From Polynucleobacter sp. JS-Safj-400b-B2 (lineage in GTDB: Bacteria; Pseudomonadota; Gammaproteobacteria; Burkholderiales; Burkholderiaceae): DNA of 64,000 bases. The stretch lies in NCBI RefSeq assembly GCF_018881975.1, contig NZ_JACVPJ010000001.1, positions 302,071-366,070 of the forward strand, in the 5' to 3' direction. A program made the position numbers and the translations under genes. Each line of letters starts with the position of its first letter. Within the stretch, counting starts at the first letter, position 1. The notes below the pieces were generated by a model. The model was not told the origin of the DNA, made no database searches, and was given only the letters and a program-made list of their open reading frames with translations. This document shows positions 1 to 10,057 of the stretch, piece by piece.

Positions 1-1187
1 ATCGCCTCGATATCGTCCATATCTGCCAGCAATTTACGCAATACCCAGATCTTCTGGAGATTCTCAGCTTTAACCAAGAGCTCTTCACGGCGGGTACCAG
101 ACTTATTGAGGTTAATAGATGGGTAAACACGACGTTCAGCTAAGCGACGCTCTAGGTGAACTTCCATATTGCCAGTGCCTTTGAACTCTTCATAGATGAG
201 GTCATCCATACGGCTACCGGTTTCAATCAATGCAGTAGCGATGATGGTTAATGAACCACCTTCTTCAATATTACGAGCAGCACCGAAGAAACGTTTTGGA
301 CGCTGCAATGCATTGGCATCCACACCACCAGAGAGTACTTTGCCTGATGAAGGAACAACTGTGTTGTATGCGCGAGCAAGGCGAGTAATCGAGTCAAGCA
401 AGATGATCACATCTTTACCCATTTCAACTAAGCGTTTGGCTTTTTCAATCACCATCTCAGCAACTTGAACGTGACGCACTGCTGGCTCATCAAAGGTAGA
501 GGCAACCACTTCACCGCGAACGGAACGTTGCATCTCAGTTACTTCTTCAGGACGCTCGTCAACGAGCAGTACGATCAAAATCGCTTCAGGATTATTGGCT
601 GCAATTGCATGAGCAATGTGCTGCATCATCACGGTCTTACCAGATTTTGGTGAAGCTACGATCAAGCCGCGTTGGCCGTAACCAATCGGGGAGATCATGT
701 CGATGATGCGGCCAGTAAGGTTCTCTTCGGCCTTGATATCACGCTCTAAGCTGATTACACGATTTGGGTGTAACGGCGTTAAGTTCTCGAACATGATGCG
801 GTTCTTAAGAGCTTCTGGCGTTAAACCGTTGATCTTGTCTACTTTGACCAATGCAAAGTAACGCTCGCCATCTTTAGGGGTACGTACTTCACCTTCAACG
901 CTATCACCGGTATGTAAGTTAAAGCGACGGATCTGCGCAGGAGAAATATAAATATCGTCAGGGGAAGCCATGTAAGAGGCCTCAGGAGAGCGCAAGAAAC
1001 CAAAGCCGTCAGGCAATACTTCCAAAGTGCCATCGCCGAAAACAGTTTCACCAGCCTTCGCACGTTTTTTCAGAATGGCAAACATCAATTCTTGTTTGCG
1101 CATCCGTTGAGTGTTTTCAATCTCCAAGCTAGCCGCCATTTCGAGCAGGGCGGATACGTGGAGGACTTTGAGTTCAGTTAATTGCAT
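1..1187 (-). CDS. rho: Transcription termination factor Rho (3' end cut by window)
   Basis: Hexameric RNA-dependent ATPase and helicase that ends transcription at Rho-dependent sites. Reading the minus strand from the ATG at 1187 gives about 395 residues starting [10 protein letters not shown], which is the N-terminal Rho domain. An OB-fold RNA-binding region with the DGFGFLRSP segment follows, then a P-loop ATPase with SPKSGKT at about residues 179-185 and a [11 protein letters not shown] segment. The last visible residues correspond to the conserved end of the ATPase domain, so roughly 25 C-terminal residues lie outside the window, judging from the usual length near 420. It lies downstream of trxA on the same strand, a common betaproteobacterial order. 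A terminator-like hairpin between them suggests rho also has its own promoter. Confidence 0.97.
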   Translation of the reverse strand, partial: MQLTELKVLHVSALLEMAASLEIENTQRMRKQELMFAILKKRAKAGETVFGDGTLEVLPDGFGFLRSPEASYMASPDDIYISPAQIRRFNLHTGDSVEGEVRTPKDGERYFALVKVDKINGLTPEALKNRIMFENLTPLHPNRVISLERDIKAEENLTGRIIDMISPIGYGQRGLIVASPKSGKTVMMQHIAHAIAANNPEAILIVLLVDERPEEVTEMQRSVRGEVVASTFDEPAVRHVQVAEMVIEKAKRLVEMGKDVIILLDSITRLARAYNTVVPSSGKVLSGGVDANALQRPKRFFGAARNIEEGGSLTIIATALIETGSRMDDLIYEEFKGTGNMEVHLERRLAERRVYPSINLNKSGTRREELLVKAENLQKIWVLRKLLADMDDIEA

Positions 1188-1397
1188 GTGGTTCTCGGGT
1201 GTTGATAAATATAAATTTGAATGGGGATTGTGTTTTGGGGTATCGCTGCGCTGATTTAGATCAAGCAGATATGGGAAAACAGAATTTTGGAATTTGCTAA
1301 AAGAAGGGGGATGTAAATTGCTGAAAATCGGGGCACTGATTAGTGCGTTTGGGTAATACTACACCAAAAAAGGGGTGTGACAAGCGTTTAAAGCGGT

Positions 1398-1428
1398 AAA
1401 AACCACAGGCTCAGCTGGTGAACCTGTG
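1398..1428 (-). terminator. Rho-independent terminator after trxA
   Basis: Read on the minus strand, CACAGG (1428-1423) and CCTGTG (1409-1404) form a hairpin whose loop contains CAGCTG. Five T residues follow (1402-1398). It lies just past the trxA stop codon. Seen in sequence; termination is inferred. Confidence 0.6.
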
Positions 1429-1440
1429 ATCTGAGACTAT

Positions 1441-1767
1441 TTACAGATGACTATCAATAAATGCAGTCAACTGGGATTTGGCCAAAGCGCCTACTTTTTG
1501 AGCAGCCACGGTGCCATTTTTGAAGAGGATCAAGGTAGGAATGCCGCGAATATTGAACTGGGCAGGAACGCCTTGGTTCTCATCTACGTTCATTTTTGCG
1601 ATCTGGATCTTGTCTCCATACTCCCCAGCGAGATCTTCCAGGATCGGACCAATCATTTTGCAAGGACCGCACCACTCAGCCCAGAAATCGAGCAGAACAG
1701 GTTTATCGGACTTGAGGACGTCTTGTTCGAAAGAGGCGTCAGTTACATATTTAATGCCGGCACTCAT
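1441..1767 (-). CDS. trxA: Thioredoxin
   Basis: Cytoplasmic thiol-disulfide reductase that supplies electrons to ribonucleotide reductase, methionine sulfoxide reductase and other targets. The 108-residue product is the usual thioredoxin 1 length. It carries the WCGPCK active site, with Cys33 and Cys36 as the redox pair, the buried Asp27 of the LLDFWA strand, and the cis-proline loop GIPTL near residue 77. The start ATG at 1767 is preceded on the minus strand by a GGAAT-type ribosome site. The 5' intergenic region of about 110 bp separates it from the divergent AddB-type gene and must hold both promoters. Identification is secure from the active-site motif and length. Confidence 0.98.
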   Translation of the reverse strand: MSAGIKYVTDASFEQDVLKSDKPVLLDFWAEWCGPCKMIGPILEDLAGEYGDKIQIAKMNVDENQGVPAQFNIRGIPTLILFKNGTVAAQKVGALAKSQLTAFIDSHL

Positions 1768-1877
1768 GAAAATTCCTTATTTAGACTTATTTAGTGAGTT
1801 ATTTAATTATGTCGTTACAACGCTTATATTAGCAATAAGCGGAACGTTCTGCTCAAAATAGATAAATTACCCAATTA

Positions 1878-4853
1878 ATGCCCCAGCCGTTCCCCATTCT
1901 TTCTGACCAAAAGCAGCCACAGGCTTGGGCAATTACGCCCAATAGCCAAGCGCTTACCCAATTGGCTAAAGGTATTTGGGATTGTGCAGTGCAAACCAAT
2001 CAGCGTCCTTTAGTAGTGCTAAGCACAGCGGGACCACTCATTGGGGTGAGAGCAGCTCTTGAACTAAACCGTCCAAAAGATCTTGCCAACACCATCGCAT
2101 TCTTACCTCAAGTTATCAGTTTTACGGATTGGCTGGAAGCTGCACCAGGCGCATGGAAGTTTCCGAAGAAGCAAAGTGATTTGGAAAGATGGTTAGGTGT
2201 CTATGCCACGTTGCGTAAACATAAAGGTTTGCAGGTATGGTTTAAGGCGGAGACTGAGTCTGGCGCATGGGGTTTGGCCCAAGCGATTGTGAAGGCGTGT
2301 GACACCTTATCAACCGCAGTGAGTCCACAGCTGCAAAAACAGATTCATGAATTCATTCAACACAATGAAAACCAAGCAAGCAATCTTGGTGAGCTTTGCC
2401 TTAGTGAGGCACAAGCATTATTAGATAGCACGGTTGCTAAAGTCTACTCAGGAATGGCTCGCAAGGTAGTTGATCAAGAGACTAAGGTCTTACTCGAGTT
2501 TTGGCGCTATACCGCAAGCATGAGTGATCCAGCCTTTCGTAATCAGTTTGCAATAGCCGCTCATCTCGATGCAAGTAAGAGTGCAAATCCAGCAAGGCCA
2601 TTGATGTGGGTGGAGACGGCTGATCCAACACCAATAGACCAAGAAATCATTGGTGCACTGCTGAATGAGTATGCCCAGTACGCACCAGTAATAGAGGTAA
2701 AGATGGATTGGCATGACGTAGGATTATGGCCTGAGTCTATTGGGGCTGAAGACCGTGAACAAGCAAGCACTCAAGCATTAGAAAATATAAAATGCGCTCA
2801 AAGTAAAGGCTGGCGACTTATTGCCGCAAAACGTTTTGAAGAATTAGCCTGGGCTGCTGCTAAAACAATTGAGCAACATCTCATTGACGGTAAAACCAAT
2901 TTGGCACTAGTTGCGCAAGATCGTTTGGTGGCAAGAAGGGCGCGTGCACTACTTTCACGCTTGGGACCGTCACTCAATATCCGTGATGAAACCGGTTGGA
3001 AGTTATCTACTACGCGTGCCGCTGCCGCGCTCAATAGTTGGTTGGAGCTTATTAAGGCACCCAAGGATGGTCCGAGCGCGAAGACCTTGCTCGAGTTTTT
3101 GCAAAACCCATTTTTAGATCTTGGCGAGATTCTGAATCGAGATGCAGAAGCCTGCGTTGGACTGATTGCAGAGCTCGAAGATATTTTGGTTGGCAGCAAA
3201 GCAGAATCTGGCTGGAAAACCTTTCATCTAGCCATTGAGGGCGCGCAAGCGAATGCGGCAAAAACCTCTGGCGTGATGCCAAGCGCAGCATTATTTGAGT
3301 TATTGCAGTTTGCTCGAGAGCGTCATCATGAGTGGCTGACTCTTAAGGTTGATTGCAATACGGCCTATCAGCTGTTGCAGGCTAATCTCCAAGCGACTGG
3401 CATGGATCAGAGTCTTGAAAAAGACTCGGCAGGCAAGCAATTGCTAGAGGTGCTAAAGACATTTGATTTGAGTAAGACGCAATACCAACAAACCTCTATT
3501 CGTTTGAGTGAGTGGCTTAGTTTGCTGAAAACAGTTATTGAAGGCGCGAGCTATCAAGAGGCTGGTAAAGAGGTCAAAGCCACACTGAGCATTTTGCCTT
3601 TAAGCTCAACACGTATGCGTGACTTTGAAGCGGTGGTTGTTGTAGGTTGCGATGAGCAGCAGTTGCCAGCTTATTCAGAGCCACCATTATTTTTCTCAGA
3701 TGCGCTCAACCAGTTATTGAAGACCTCTACGATAGCGATGCAGTTTGTGCAGCAGGCTAGAGATCTTTCGCAATTGCTAGTGTCATGTCCCAGTGTTGAT
3801 TTGCTCTGGCAAAGCAAAAGCAATAATGGAGAACCACTCAGACCATCGGCATGGATACAGCGTTTGCAAAATCTAGTTAAGTGGGAAGCCATTCCAGCTC
3901 AATTGAAAAAACGTGCTTTTGAACCGATGCCCATGGAGATGGCGGTTGCGCATTTTGAAGAAGATCTGCCGATGCCGCCATCAATGAGCCCTAGTGCCTA
4001 TAAGGCTCTGCGAGATTGCCCATATCGTTACTACGTGCGCAGTCTATTAGGCTTACGCAAGAACAAAGAGTTTGATGAAGGCTTTGATGCCTCGTTAGCG
4101 GGGCAAACCTTACACAAACTGCTGAAGCGTTTCTATCAAGCACTTAAAACTCACGAACATACCAATCCGTCAATTAAGGACGATGCAAATCAGAGACGCG
4201 CCTGGATGGAGAAAAACTTAAGCATGTATTCAGAGCAAGAGTTTGCCGCTTTGATTGAGGGTGACGCTAGAGTTATGGGCGCATTAAGGGATTGGCAAAA
4301 ACAAATTCCCAGTTTTGTAGAGTGGCAATTGCAACGTGAGCTAGTAGGTTGGCAATACTATGATGGTGAGATAAAAGTTGGCTTTAATCTGCCATTTAAG
4401 GATGCCGATGGCAATCTAAAAATGATTCGTATTGAAGGTTTTGCTGATCGCTATGATGTCAATATGGATAACAGCAAGATTGCTTCAGTGATTGATTACA
4501 AAAATCAACGCTTTGAGAGAGTCAAAGTAAGGGCGGAACATATCTTGGATGATCCTCAGCTCTTGATCTATGCCAGGGCTGCCAATGAAGGCCAGGAAAG
4601 CCATAAGTTAACGGGGCATCAAGTTACGCAAGCTGAATGGGTGGCCTTAAAGGCCGACATCTCTAAGGGCGAGCAAAAGGCTGCACGCAGCCAAGAGGTA
4701 GCCAATATGCCAGCAATAATGCGGCAGTTCAACCAGCAAATAACAGAAGATGTAGAGCAACTCTGGGCTAAAAAGCCAATGCAAGCATTTGCACCTGAAG
4801 GAGTCTGCCAATACTGCGAAGCAAGAGGTATTTGCAGGAAGGGGATTTGGTGA
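1878..4853 (+). CDS. AddB-like PD-(D/E)XK nuclease, DNA repair
   Basis: Large nuclease subunit of an AddAB-type helicase-nuclease, expected to process double-strand breaks with the downstream gene. The 991-residue protein has a helicase-like N-terminal half without a convincing Walker A motif and a C-terminal RecB-type nuclease domain. The nuclease core is visible as VIDYK at residues 871-875 (Asp873, Lys875), preceded by EGFADRYD. Four cysteines, Cys714 in DCPYRYY and Cys977, Cys980 and Cys986 at the C-terminus, fit the iron-sulfur staple of AddB nucleases. The next gene overlaps its stop codon, so the two are translationally coupled. Betaproteobacteria carry this form in place of RecBCD; I leave the symbol empty because the family is diverged from Bacillus AddB. 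Confidence 0.85.
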   Translation: MPQPFPILSDQKQPQAWAITPNSQALTQLAKGIWDCAVQTNQRPLVVLSTAGPLIGVRAALELNRPKDLANTIAFLPQVISFTDWLEAAPGAWKFPKKQSDLERWLGVYATLRKHKGLQVWFKAETESGAWGLAQAIVKACDTLSTAVSPQLQKQIHEFIQHNENQASNLGELCLSEAQALLDSTVAKVYSGMARKVVDQETKVLLEFWRYTASMSDPAFRNQFAIAAHLDASKSANPARPLMWVETADPTPIDQEIIGALLNEYAQYAPVIEVKMDWHDVGLWPESIGAEDREQASTQALENIKCAQSKGWRLIAAKRFEELAWAAAKTIEQHLIDGKTNLALVAQDRLVARRARALLSRLGPSLNIRDETGWKLSTTRAAAALNSWLELIKAPKDGPSAKTLLEFLQNPFLDLGEILNRDAEACVGLIAELEDILVGSKAESGWKTFHLAIEGAQANAAKTSGVMPSAALFELLQFARERHHEWLTLKVDCNTAYQLLQANLQATGMDQSLEKDSAGKQLLEVLKTFDLSKTQYQQTSIRLSEWLSLLKTVIEGASYQEAGKEVKATLSILPLSSTRMRDFEAVVVVGCDEQQLPAYSEPPLFFSDALNQLLKTSTIAMQFVQQARDLSQLLVSCPSVDLLWQSKSNNGEPLRPSAWIQRLQNLVKWEAIPAQLKKRAFEPMPMEMAVAHFEEDLPMPPSMSPSAYKALRDCPYRYYVRSLLGLRKNKEFDEGFDASLAGQTLHKLLKRFYQALKTHEHTNPSIKDDANQRRAWMEKNLSMYSEQEFAALIEGDARVMGALRDWQKQIPSFVEWQLQRELVGWQYYDGEIKVGFNLPFKDADGNLKMIRIEGFADRYDVNMDNSKIASVIDYKNQRFERVKVRAEHILDDPQLLIYARAANEGQESHKLTGHQVTQAEWVALKADISKGEQKAARSQEVANMPAIMRQFNQQITEDVEQLWAKKPMQAFAPEGVCQYCEARGICRKGIW

Positions 4854-7800
4854 GTGATCACATGAGTGCGTTCCCAAGCAAACAAGCTTACTCAGAAAAG
4901 CTGGCCTGTGATCCGCAGTGCTCAGTGATTGTTTCTGCTTGCGCAGGAAGCGGCAAGACATGGCTGCTAGTTGCACGGCTGGTACGGCTGTTGCTCGACG
5001 ATGTGAAGCCACAAGAAATCCTCGCGCTAACGTTTACGCGAAAAGCAGCGCAAGAAATGCGTGACCGACTATATGGATTGCTGGAACAATTTTCTAAAAG
5101 TGATGATGCCTCTTTGATCAAGGAACTCACCGCTAGAGGAATGGAAAAAGAGCAGGCTGAAAAGTGCCTGCCCAAAGCTAAAGCGCTGTATGAGCAAGTG
5201 CTTGCAAACCCACAGCCGATTGTGATCGATACCTTTCATGGCTGGTTTGGAAGGTTACTTGGCGCGGCCCCGGTATCACTTGGCATTCAGCCGGGGTTCA
5301 AGTTGCGTGAAGATGCTAAGAGACTCCAAGAGGAGTGTCTTGATGATTGGTGGGGTGATCTCACGCCAGAGCTCAAGGCGCATTACGACGTCTTGCTCAA
5401 ATATTTAGGCTCTCACGAGACGCAAAAACTCTTAATGGGTAAAGGTAGTCTCTTTAAGCAAAGAGGCGCATGGACTTTCTTTGCTAAGAAATGCCATCAA
5501 ACTGGCGTTACTCCAATTGAGCAACTAAAGCAATCTCTGCATAAACTCAATATGCCAAACCCATTACTGGCTACGTGGAATGCGCCTAATGCATTAGCTG
5601 ACCTCGAGTTTTTGGAGTATTGCTTTAAAAATAGCAGTACCAATGATCAAAAGCTATTGGCTAATTTAATGCCGGCCCTAGCCTGTAAAAAGGGTAGCGG
5701 CAACGTGATGGATGTTGCCAAGAGTTTGCAAGATGTCTTTTTGACGAAAAGCCCTGTGAAGTACCGCAGTGGTAACGATACGATTTTGAATGTTTTGGAA
5801 ACCTTCTTAAATAATGAAGGTAAAGCAGATCGCATAAGTGATTACATTGTCATCAAGCAAAACTGGGGCCACACCTTTGAGGAATACCTTCTCTGGCAGG
5901 CAGAGCAGGAAGTCTTTTCGATTAATGAAGCCTGGTTTGCCTTGAATCAATCCATGATGGCGCACGCCAACGCCCAAAAAGAGAATATGCGCGTACGTGA
6001 TTTTGACGATTTAGAGGTTGGCGTTAGCTTATTGATGGGTGAGCCTGAGCACGCAGCCTATCTTCAATCGCGCCTTGATGCAAAGTACAAACAAATTTTG
6101 GTGGATGAGTTCCAAGATACCAACCCATTGCAGTGGCAAATTCTGCGAGCTTGGTTAGCGGGCTATAGCGAAGGTGATGAACGGCCAAAAGTTTTTATCG
6201 TAGGCGATCCAAAGCAATCAATTTATCGCTTTCGCCGTGCCGATCCTCGATTGTTTGTAAGTGCAGCGCAGTTTTTACATCAACGTCATGATGCTGCTTA
6301 CATTGAGCAGGATAAAACGCGCCGTAACGCCCCCGAAATCAACAGCGCTGTTAATAGAATCTTTCAGGGTGAGCAAGTACCTCCTGACTACCCGTATTCA
6401 GAGCAGCAAACGCTGTGGTCCACCCCAGATGAGAGTAAGCCTGCCGACGCTTATGCTGGGCAAGGCGAGATTTACTTGCTGCCATTGATTGCTTATGCAG
6501 AGCAGACGCAGGAATTGCGAGAGGGCAGTGCATTTGATGGGGCGATTGCTGATTCAAGTGAAACGGTTGGAGTAATTCAGCGTCAGCATGAGGGTGAGTT
6601 GGTTGCACGCCTGATTAAAGAAGTTATTGCTACACGCAAGGTCGCTGATAAAGAAGGCGCTAAGGAAATTTGGCGTGAGGCTAGAGCAAGTGATTTCCTG
6701 TTGCTAGTAAAGTGTCGTAAATACTTACCTCAATATGAAAGAGCCCTGCGTGATGTAAAGCTTGCTTACGAAAGTCCACGCCTTGGTGGCTTACTCAATA
6801 CTCTTGAGGTCGACGATCTAATTGCCTTGCTTACTATATTGCTAACGCCTCGGCATGATTTACCGTTAGCTCAGGCTCTCAGAAGCCCCATTTTTGGTTT
6901 TGCAGAAAAACAAATGCAGCAATTGGCTATAGCAATGACTTCTGGTCAATACCGTTCTTGGTGGGATGCATTGCAAGATAGTCAGGATGCAAAGCTACAA
7001 GGAGCTGCGCGTTATCTCCAGCATTGGCGCCTATTGGGCGAGCGCTTGCCAGTTCATGACCTGCTTGATCGCATTTATCAAGAAGGTGATGTGCGACTTA
7101 AATATGCCGCAGTCTGTCAGGAGTTGGACCGTCCACAGGTATTGGCGAACTTAGATGCATTCCTAGAGGTCGCACTCAATCAAGATGGCGGTCAATACCC
7201 AAGCTTGAGTCGTTTTATTCAGGAGATGAATACCAAACGCCGCGGTGATGATGATGAAACACCCGATGAAGGTGATGTCGATGCGGCTAGTGATGACAAC
7301 TTGGTTGAAGTAGATGAAGAGAGCGAGATGTCAGAGGAGGATCGCCATAAGCGCGTGCGCCTGATGACAATTCATGGCGCTAAAGGGCTGGAATCGCCAT
7401 TTGTCATCATACTCGATGCGAACAATACTGACACTAATGTCGACTACAGCGGCGTCTTAATTGATTGGGTGCCTCAAGAAGAGAGTCCATCCCATTTATC
7501 CCTGTTTACCTCTAAAACATTAACTACCCCCCGCGCCGAAATCAATGAGGCTGAGAAGCAAATCGGTGAAAAAGAAAACTGGAACCTACTTTACGTCGCC
7601 ATGACTCGTGCACGTCAAGGTCTATGGATTAGTGGTGATGCCCAAAAGCCTACTACCAATAATCCCAGTGGCTTGGATAAAGCTTCTTGGTATGGCAAGG
7701 CGAGCAAAGCTGAGTTGTCTGTGTATCAGGTAGGTGAGCAAGTAGTGGCTAAGGAGGAGTTTGAGGCCATCAAACCTGCGCAAGAAAACGCAGTTGAGGA

Positions 7801-8386
7801 TTTTGTCTTGGACTGGGACTCTGCGCAAGAAAGTCATGCGCAAATGCTGTCTGACATCGAGAGCGGTGTGACGGTTGAAGTATTTGCCGGTGAAGATGAG
7901 AAAGTAGGCAATCCCGATCCAGAAATCCTAGAAGAGGGCACAAACTTCCATAAGTTACTCGAGTTCCTCACTCCAGACTCTAGTAATGAAGCAAAGCCAC
8001 CTATGCCAAGCGAGCAAGAGCTCATGAATTGGCTAGGGGTAGATGAGGAGCATGCAAAAACGCTGATCGCTCGCACAAAAACAGTACTAGAGGCTCCCGA
8101 ACTTAAGCGCTATCTTGCCTCAGGTGAATGGCTACAAGCGTGGAATGAACTAGATATCGCTAGCAAGGATGGCAAGAGCTATCGCATGGATCGCTTGGTG
8201 GAGTTTGGCGACCATTTGGCCATCATCGATTACAAGCTCACCATCCCGGAGATGGGTAGCGAGAAATATGAAAAGTACCGTAAGCAATTACAGGGCTACC
8301 AAGCTGAACTCACACGCATCAGAACAGATAAACCAAACAAGGCTTACTTGATTTCGTCTAAGGGCGAGATAGTCGAAGTAAGGTAA
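4850..8386 (+). CDS. AddA-like UvrD/Rep-family helicase-nuclease
   Basis: Superfamily 1 helicase with a C-terminal RecB-type nuclease, the motor subunit partner of the upstream AddB-like protein. Visible motifs in order are Walker A (ACAGSGKTW) near the N-terminus, Walker B (VDEFQDTNPLQW), motif III/IV (GDPKQSIYRFRRAD), motif V (MTIHGAKGLE) and motif VI (YVAMTRARQGLW). A C-terminal nuclease core MDRLVEFG...IIDYKL follows. I prefer the GTG at 4850, which overlaps the upstream TGA and has AGGAAGGGG 5-10 bases ahead. An ATG at 4832 extends the frame six codons further upstream, and an ATG at 4862 is also possible. The acidic stretch DDDETPDEGD before motif V is a likely flexible insertion. Length is about 1178 residues, normal for AddA. 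Confidence 0.9.
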   Translation: MSDHMSAFPSKQAYSEKLACDPQCSVIVSACAGSGKTWLLVARLVRLLLDDVKPQEILALTFTRKAAQEMRDRLYGLLEQFSKSDDASLIKELTARGMEKEQAEKCLPKAKALYEQVLANPQPIVIDTFHGWFGRLLGAAPVSLGIQPGFKLREDAKRLQEECLDDWWGDLTPELKAHYDVLLKYLGSHETQKLLMGKGSLFKQRGAWTFFAKKCHQTGVTPIEQLKQSLHKLNMPNPLLATWNAPNALADLEFLEYCFKNSSTNDQKLLANLMPALACKKGSGNVMDVAKSLQDVFLTKSPVKYRSGNDTILNVLETFLNNEGKADRISDYIVIKQNWGHTFEEYLLWQAEQEVFSINEAWFALNQSMMAHANAQKENMRVRDFDDLEVGVSLLMGEPEHAAYLQSRLDAKYKQILVDEFQDTNPLQWQILRAWLAGYSEGDERPKVFIVGDPKQSIYRFRRADPRLFVSAAQFLHQRHDAAYIEQDKTRRNAPEINSAVNRIFQGEQVPPDYPYSEQQTLWSTPDESKPADAYAGQGEIYLLPLIAYAEQTQELREGSAFDGAIADSSETVGVIQRQHEGELVARLIKEVIATRKVADKEGAKEIWREARASDFLLLVKCRKYLPQYERALRDVKLAYESPRLGGLLNTLEVDDLIALLTILLTPRHDLPLAQALRSPIFGFAEKQMQQLAIAMTSGQYRSWWDALQDSQDAKLQGAARYLQHWRLLGERLPVHDLLDRIYQEGDVRLKYAAVCQELDRPQVLANLDAFLEVALNQDGGQYPSLSRFIQEMNTKRRGDDDETPDEGDVDAASDDNLVEVDEESEMSEEDRHKRVRLMTIHGAKGLESPFVIILDANNTDTNVDYSGVLIDWVPQEESPSHLSLFTSKTLTTPRAEINEAEKQIGEKENWNLLYVAMTRARQGLWISGDAQKPTTNNPSGLDKASWYGKASKAELSVYQVGEQVVAKEEFEAIKPAQENAVEDFVLDWDSAQESHAQMLSDIESGVTVEVFAGEDEKVGNPDPEILEEGTNFHKLLEFLTPDSSNEAKPPMPSEQELMNWLGVDEEHAKTLIARTKTVLEAPELKRYLASGEWLQAWNELDIASKDGKSYRMDRLVEFGDHLAIIDYKLTIPEMGSEKYEKYRKQLQGYQAELTRIRTDKPNKAYLISSKGEIVEVR

Positions 8387-8390
8387 ATCC

Positions 8391-8738
8391 TTAAGCTGCG
8401 GCCTTGAATTTGTTGGTCATTAAAGTGCCTTTACTCAACTTCTTTTCAACAGTAGATATTGATTTGGATTCTCTTTTCACTTCACCAAGCACTTGGTTGA
8501 TAAATGTTTGCCAACCTTCACCTTTAGATTTATAAAAATCTAAAACATCCTTATCAATCCTTAGGGTAACTTGTTCTTTAATTCCGCTACCCGCAGGTCT
8601 TCCCCTGCCGCGAACGACTCTGTGTTTAATCGCATTCCACTCTTCTTCCGTGATAGGCGGGTTATCGGGGTCAGATAAGGCGGCCTTAGTAATTGCGGCA
8701 TCCTCTTCGACACTCAGTCTAATTAGCTTCTTCTTCAT
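8391..8738 (-). CDS. BrnA-type antitoxin
   Basis: Antitoxin of a BrnT/BrnA type II toxin-antitoxin pair. In the known Brucella system BrnA neutralises the RNase BrnT and represses the operon through a ribbon-helix-helix fold. The 115-residue protein has the family layout: an acidic linker with ITEEEWNAIKHRV, a GRGRPAGS segment, then the ribbon-helix-helix KEQVTLRIDKDVLDFYKSKG followed by GWQTFINQVL. About 28 residues extend past the usual end after the INQVLGE helix and are rich in lysine. The start lies inside the end of the toxin gene, overlapping by 20 bp, so the two are co-translated. Family assignment is from pattern memory and is fairly sure. Confidence 0.85.
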   Translation of the reverse strand: MKKKLIRLSVEEDAAITKAALSDPDNPPITEEEWNAIKHRVVRGRGRPAGSGIKEQVTLRIDKDVLDFYKSKGEGWQTFINQVLGEVKRESKSISTVEKKLSKGTLMTNKFKAAA

Positions 8739-8991
8739 AGATTTTCATCTCACGGTTATTTGCTTTTCTTAAACTAATAATTCTCATCGCTATTTTTGAC
8801 TCTACATAAATCACGCAATACAGGCGTTCATTCATTAACACCAAAGCAATCCGTCTTTCTTCACCGTAATCCTTTCTTTCATCGATCCAGCTAAAGGCTG
8901 TATCCCAATCAAGTATCTTTGCATCTGAGAGCGGAAGGCCATGTTTTGCGAGGTTTGAATCATTTTTTGCCGAATCATAAGTGAATTTCAT
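8719..8991 (-). CDS. BrnT-type ribonuclease toxin
   Basis: RelE-fold RNase toxin of the BrnT family. The 90-residue protein starts MKFTYDSAKNDSNLAKHGL, the hallmark BrnT N-terminus with its Lys-His-Gly-Leu turn. It continues with FSWIDERKDYGEERRIALVLMNERLYCVIYVE, and ends in IAMRIISLRKANNREMKIYEE, which matches the family's ISLRKAN/RE segment. It is the promoter-proximal gene, overlapping the brnA-type antitoxin by 20 bp. The ATG at 8991 has no obvious Shine-Dalgarno sequence, and the operator arm begins only nine bases upstream, so the mRNA may be nearly leaderless. Function is inferred from the family. Confidence 0.87.
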   Translation of the reverse strand: MKFTYDSAKNDSNLAKHGLPLSDAKILDWDTAFSWIDERKDYGEERRIALVLMNERLYCVIYVESKIAMRIISLRKANNREMKIYEEEAN

Positions 8992-8999
8992 CGGGAATA

Positions 9000-9046
9000 T
9001 TGTAGTTACGTTAAATCATAGCATTAATGAATTAATATAACTACAA
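9000..9046 (-). promoter_or_regulatory. Candidate BrnA operator
   Basis: A perfect 9-bp inverted repeat, TTGTAGTTA at 9000-9008 and TAACTACAA at 9038-9046, encloses a second palindrome, ATTAAT-GA-ATTAAT at 9023-9036. It lies immediately upstream of the toxin start at 8991. Such symmetry is expected for an autoregulatory ribbon-helix-helix antitoxin. The repeats are seen directly; binding is inferred. Confidence 0.6.
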
Positions 9047-9210
9047 AAATTATGGGAATTTCAATCTAAAGAAGAGGGTAGCAAGGAGTGTGAAGGGGGT
9101 GTTCATGCCCTTGAATTTCCCGTAAAAGCCCCCATATGGATGATGAATAGCAAAAATGCCTAAACTGGCGATAATAAAATTCGCAGCAAAACATTTCACG
9201 GGGAGTCATG

Positions 9211-10029
9211 ATGAAAATGGGTAATTTACTCAAGTTGTTTGTTGGTGTATTCGCAAGCGCGCTATTACTAACGAGTCATCTTGCTTTTGCAGAAGCTACT
9301 TTGCCCGAGGTCTATCAAGCAATTGAATCTGGGCAATTGGCAAAAGCGGATGCCATGATGCAAGAGGTCTTGAAAAATCATCCTAATAGCGGCAAGGCAC
9401 ATTACATGGCTTCTGAGCTTTACCTCAAAGAAGGTAAGTTAGATGCTGCAAGAAGCGCTTTTGTACAAGCAGAAAATCTGGCGCCAGGTTTACCATTTGC
9501 TCAACCTGATTCTGTACAAAGGCTCCAAGCGCAATTACGTGCAGGTACAGCACCGGGCAACGTTAATACTAATGCGGGTGCAAGTTCCATCTTTACTAGC
9601 CCAGTTTTTTGGATCTTGATTGCTATCTTGGTTGCGGGCGTAATCTTCTTTATGAGGAAGCGCCAGCAGCCAGTGGAGGTTTATAACGCGCCGACTGCAA
9701 ATGGACCATATCCAGGGGCACCAGGAGCGCCTGGCACCTATCCGCCTGGTTACCCAGGCGCACCAGCATCTGGTATGGGCGGTGGTTTAATGGGTAGCTT
9801 AGCGACTGGTGCAGCACTCGGTGCTAGTATGGTTGCTGGTGAAGCTTTGGCAAGTCATTTAATGGGCGGTAATCAACGCCCAAATCCAAACCTCAATAAC
9901 GACTTTAACCAAGTAGGCGGTCAAGCACCAGATGCTGCCAACTTTGGCGTCAATGATGCAAGCTCTTGGGATGATGGTGGTTCGAGCTCTTGGGATGATG
10001 GCGGTGGTGATTTTATGAGCGACGTGTAA
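9211..10029 (+). CDS. TPR-containing membrane protein
   Basis: Exported or membrane-anchored protein of about 272 residues, function unknown. A signal peptide ends near LLTSHLAFAEA. Two tetratricopeptide-like repeats follow (LPEVYQAIESGQLAKADAM and AHYMASELYLKEGKLDAARS). A single membrane segment, FWILIAILVAGVIFFM, lies near residues 132-147 and is followed by the basic stop RKRQQP. The C-terminal part is Pro/Gly-rich (PGAPGAPGTYPPGYPG) and then glycine-rich, ending with two copies of an SSWDDGG motif. Several ATGs are in frame. The one at 9211 lies five bases after GGGGAG, while the one at 9208 lies only two bases after it. It is followed after 28 bp by a DUF1993 gene and may share its transcript. 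Confidence 0.75.
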   Translation: MKMGNLLKLFVGVFASALLLTSHLAFAEATLPEVYQAIESGQLAKADAMMQEVLKNHPNSGKAHYMASELYLKEGKLDAARSAFVQAENLAPGLPFAQPDSVQRLQAQLRAGTAPGNVNTNAGASSIFTSPVFWILIAILVAGVIFFMRKRQQPVEVYNAPTANGPYPGAPGAPGTYPPGYPGAPASGMGGGLMGSLATGAALGASMVAGEALASHLMGGNQRPNPNLNNDFNQVGGQAPDAANFGVNDASSWDDGGSSSWDDGGGDFMSDV

Positions 10030-10057
10030 GAATAACTAAGAAGGTGGAGAGAGCACT

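Noticed and set aside
1447..1861. Plus-strand open frames of 115 and 116 codons opposite trxA
   Set aside because: They lie antisense to a certain thioredoxin gene and their translations have no domain character.
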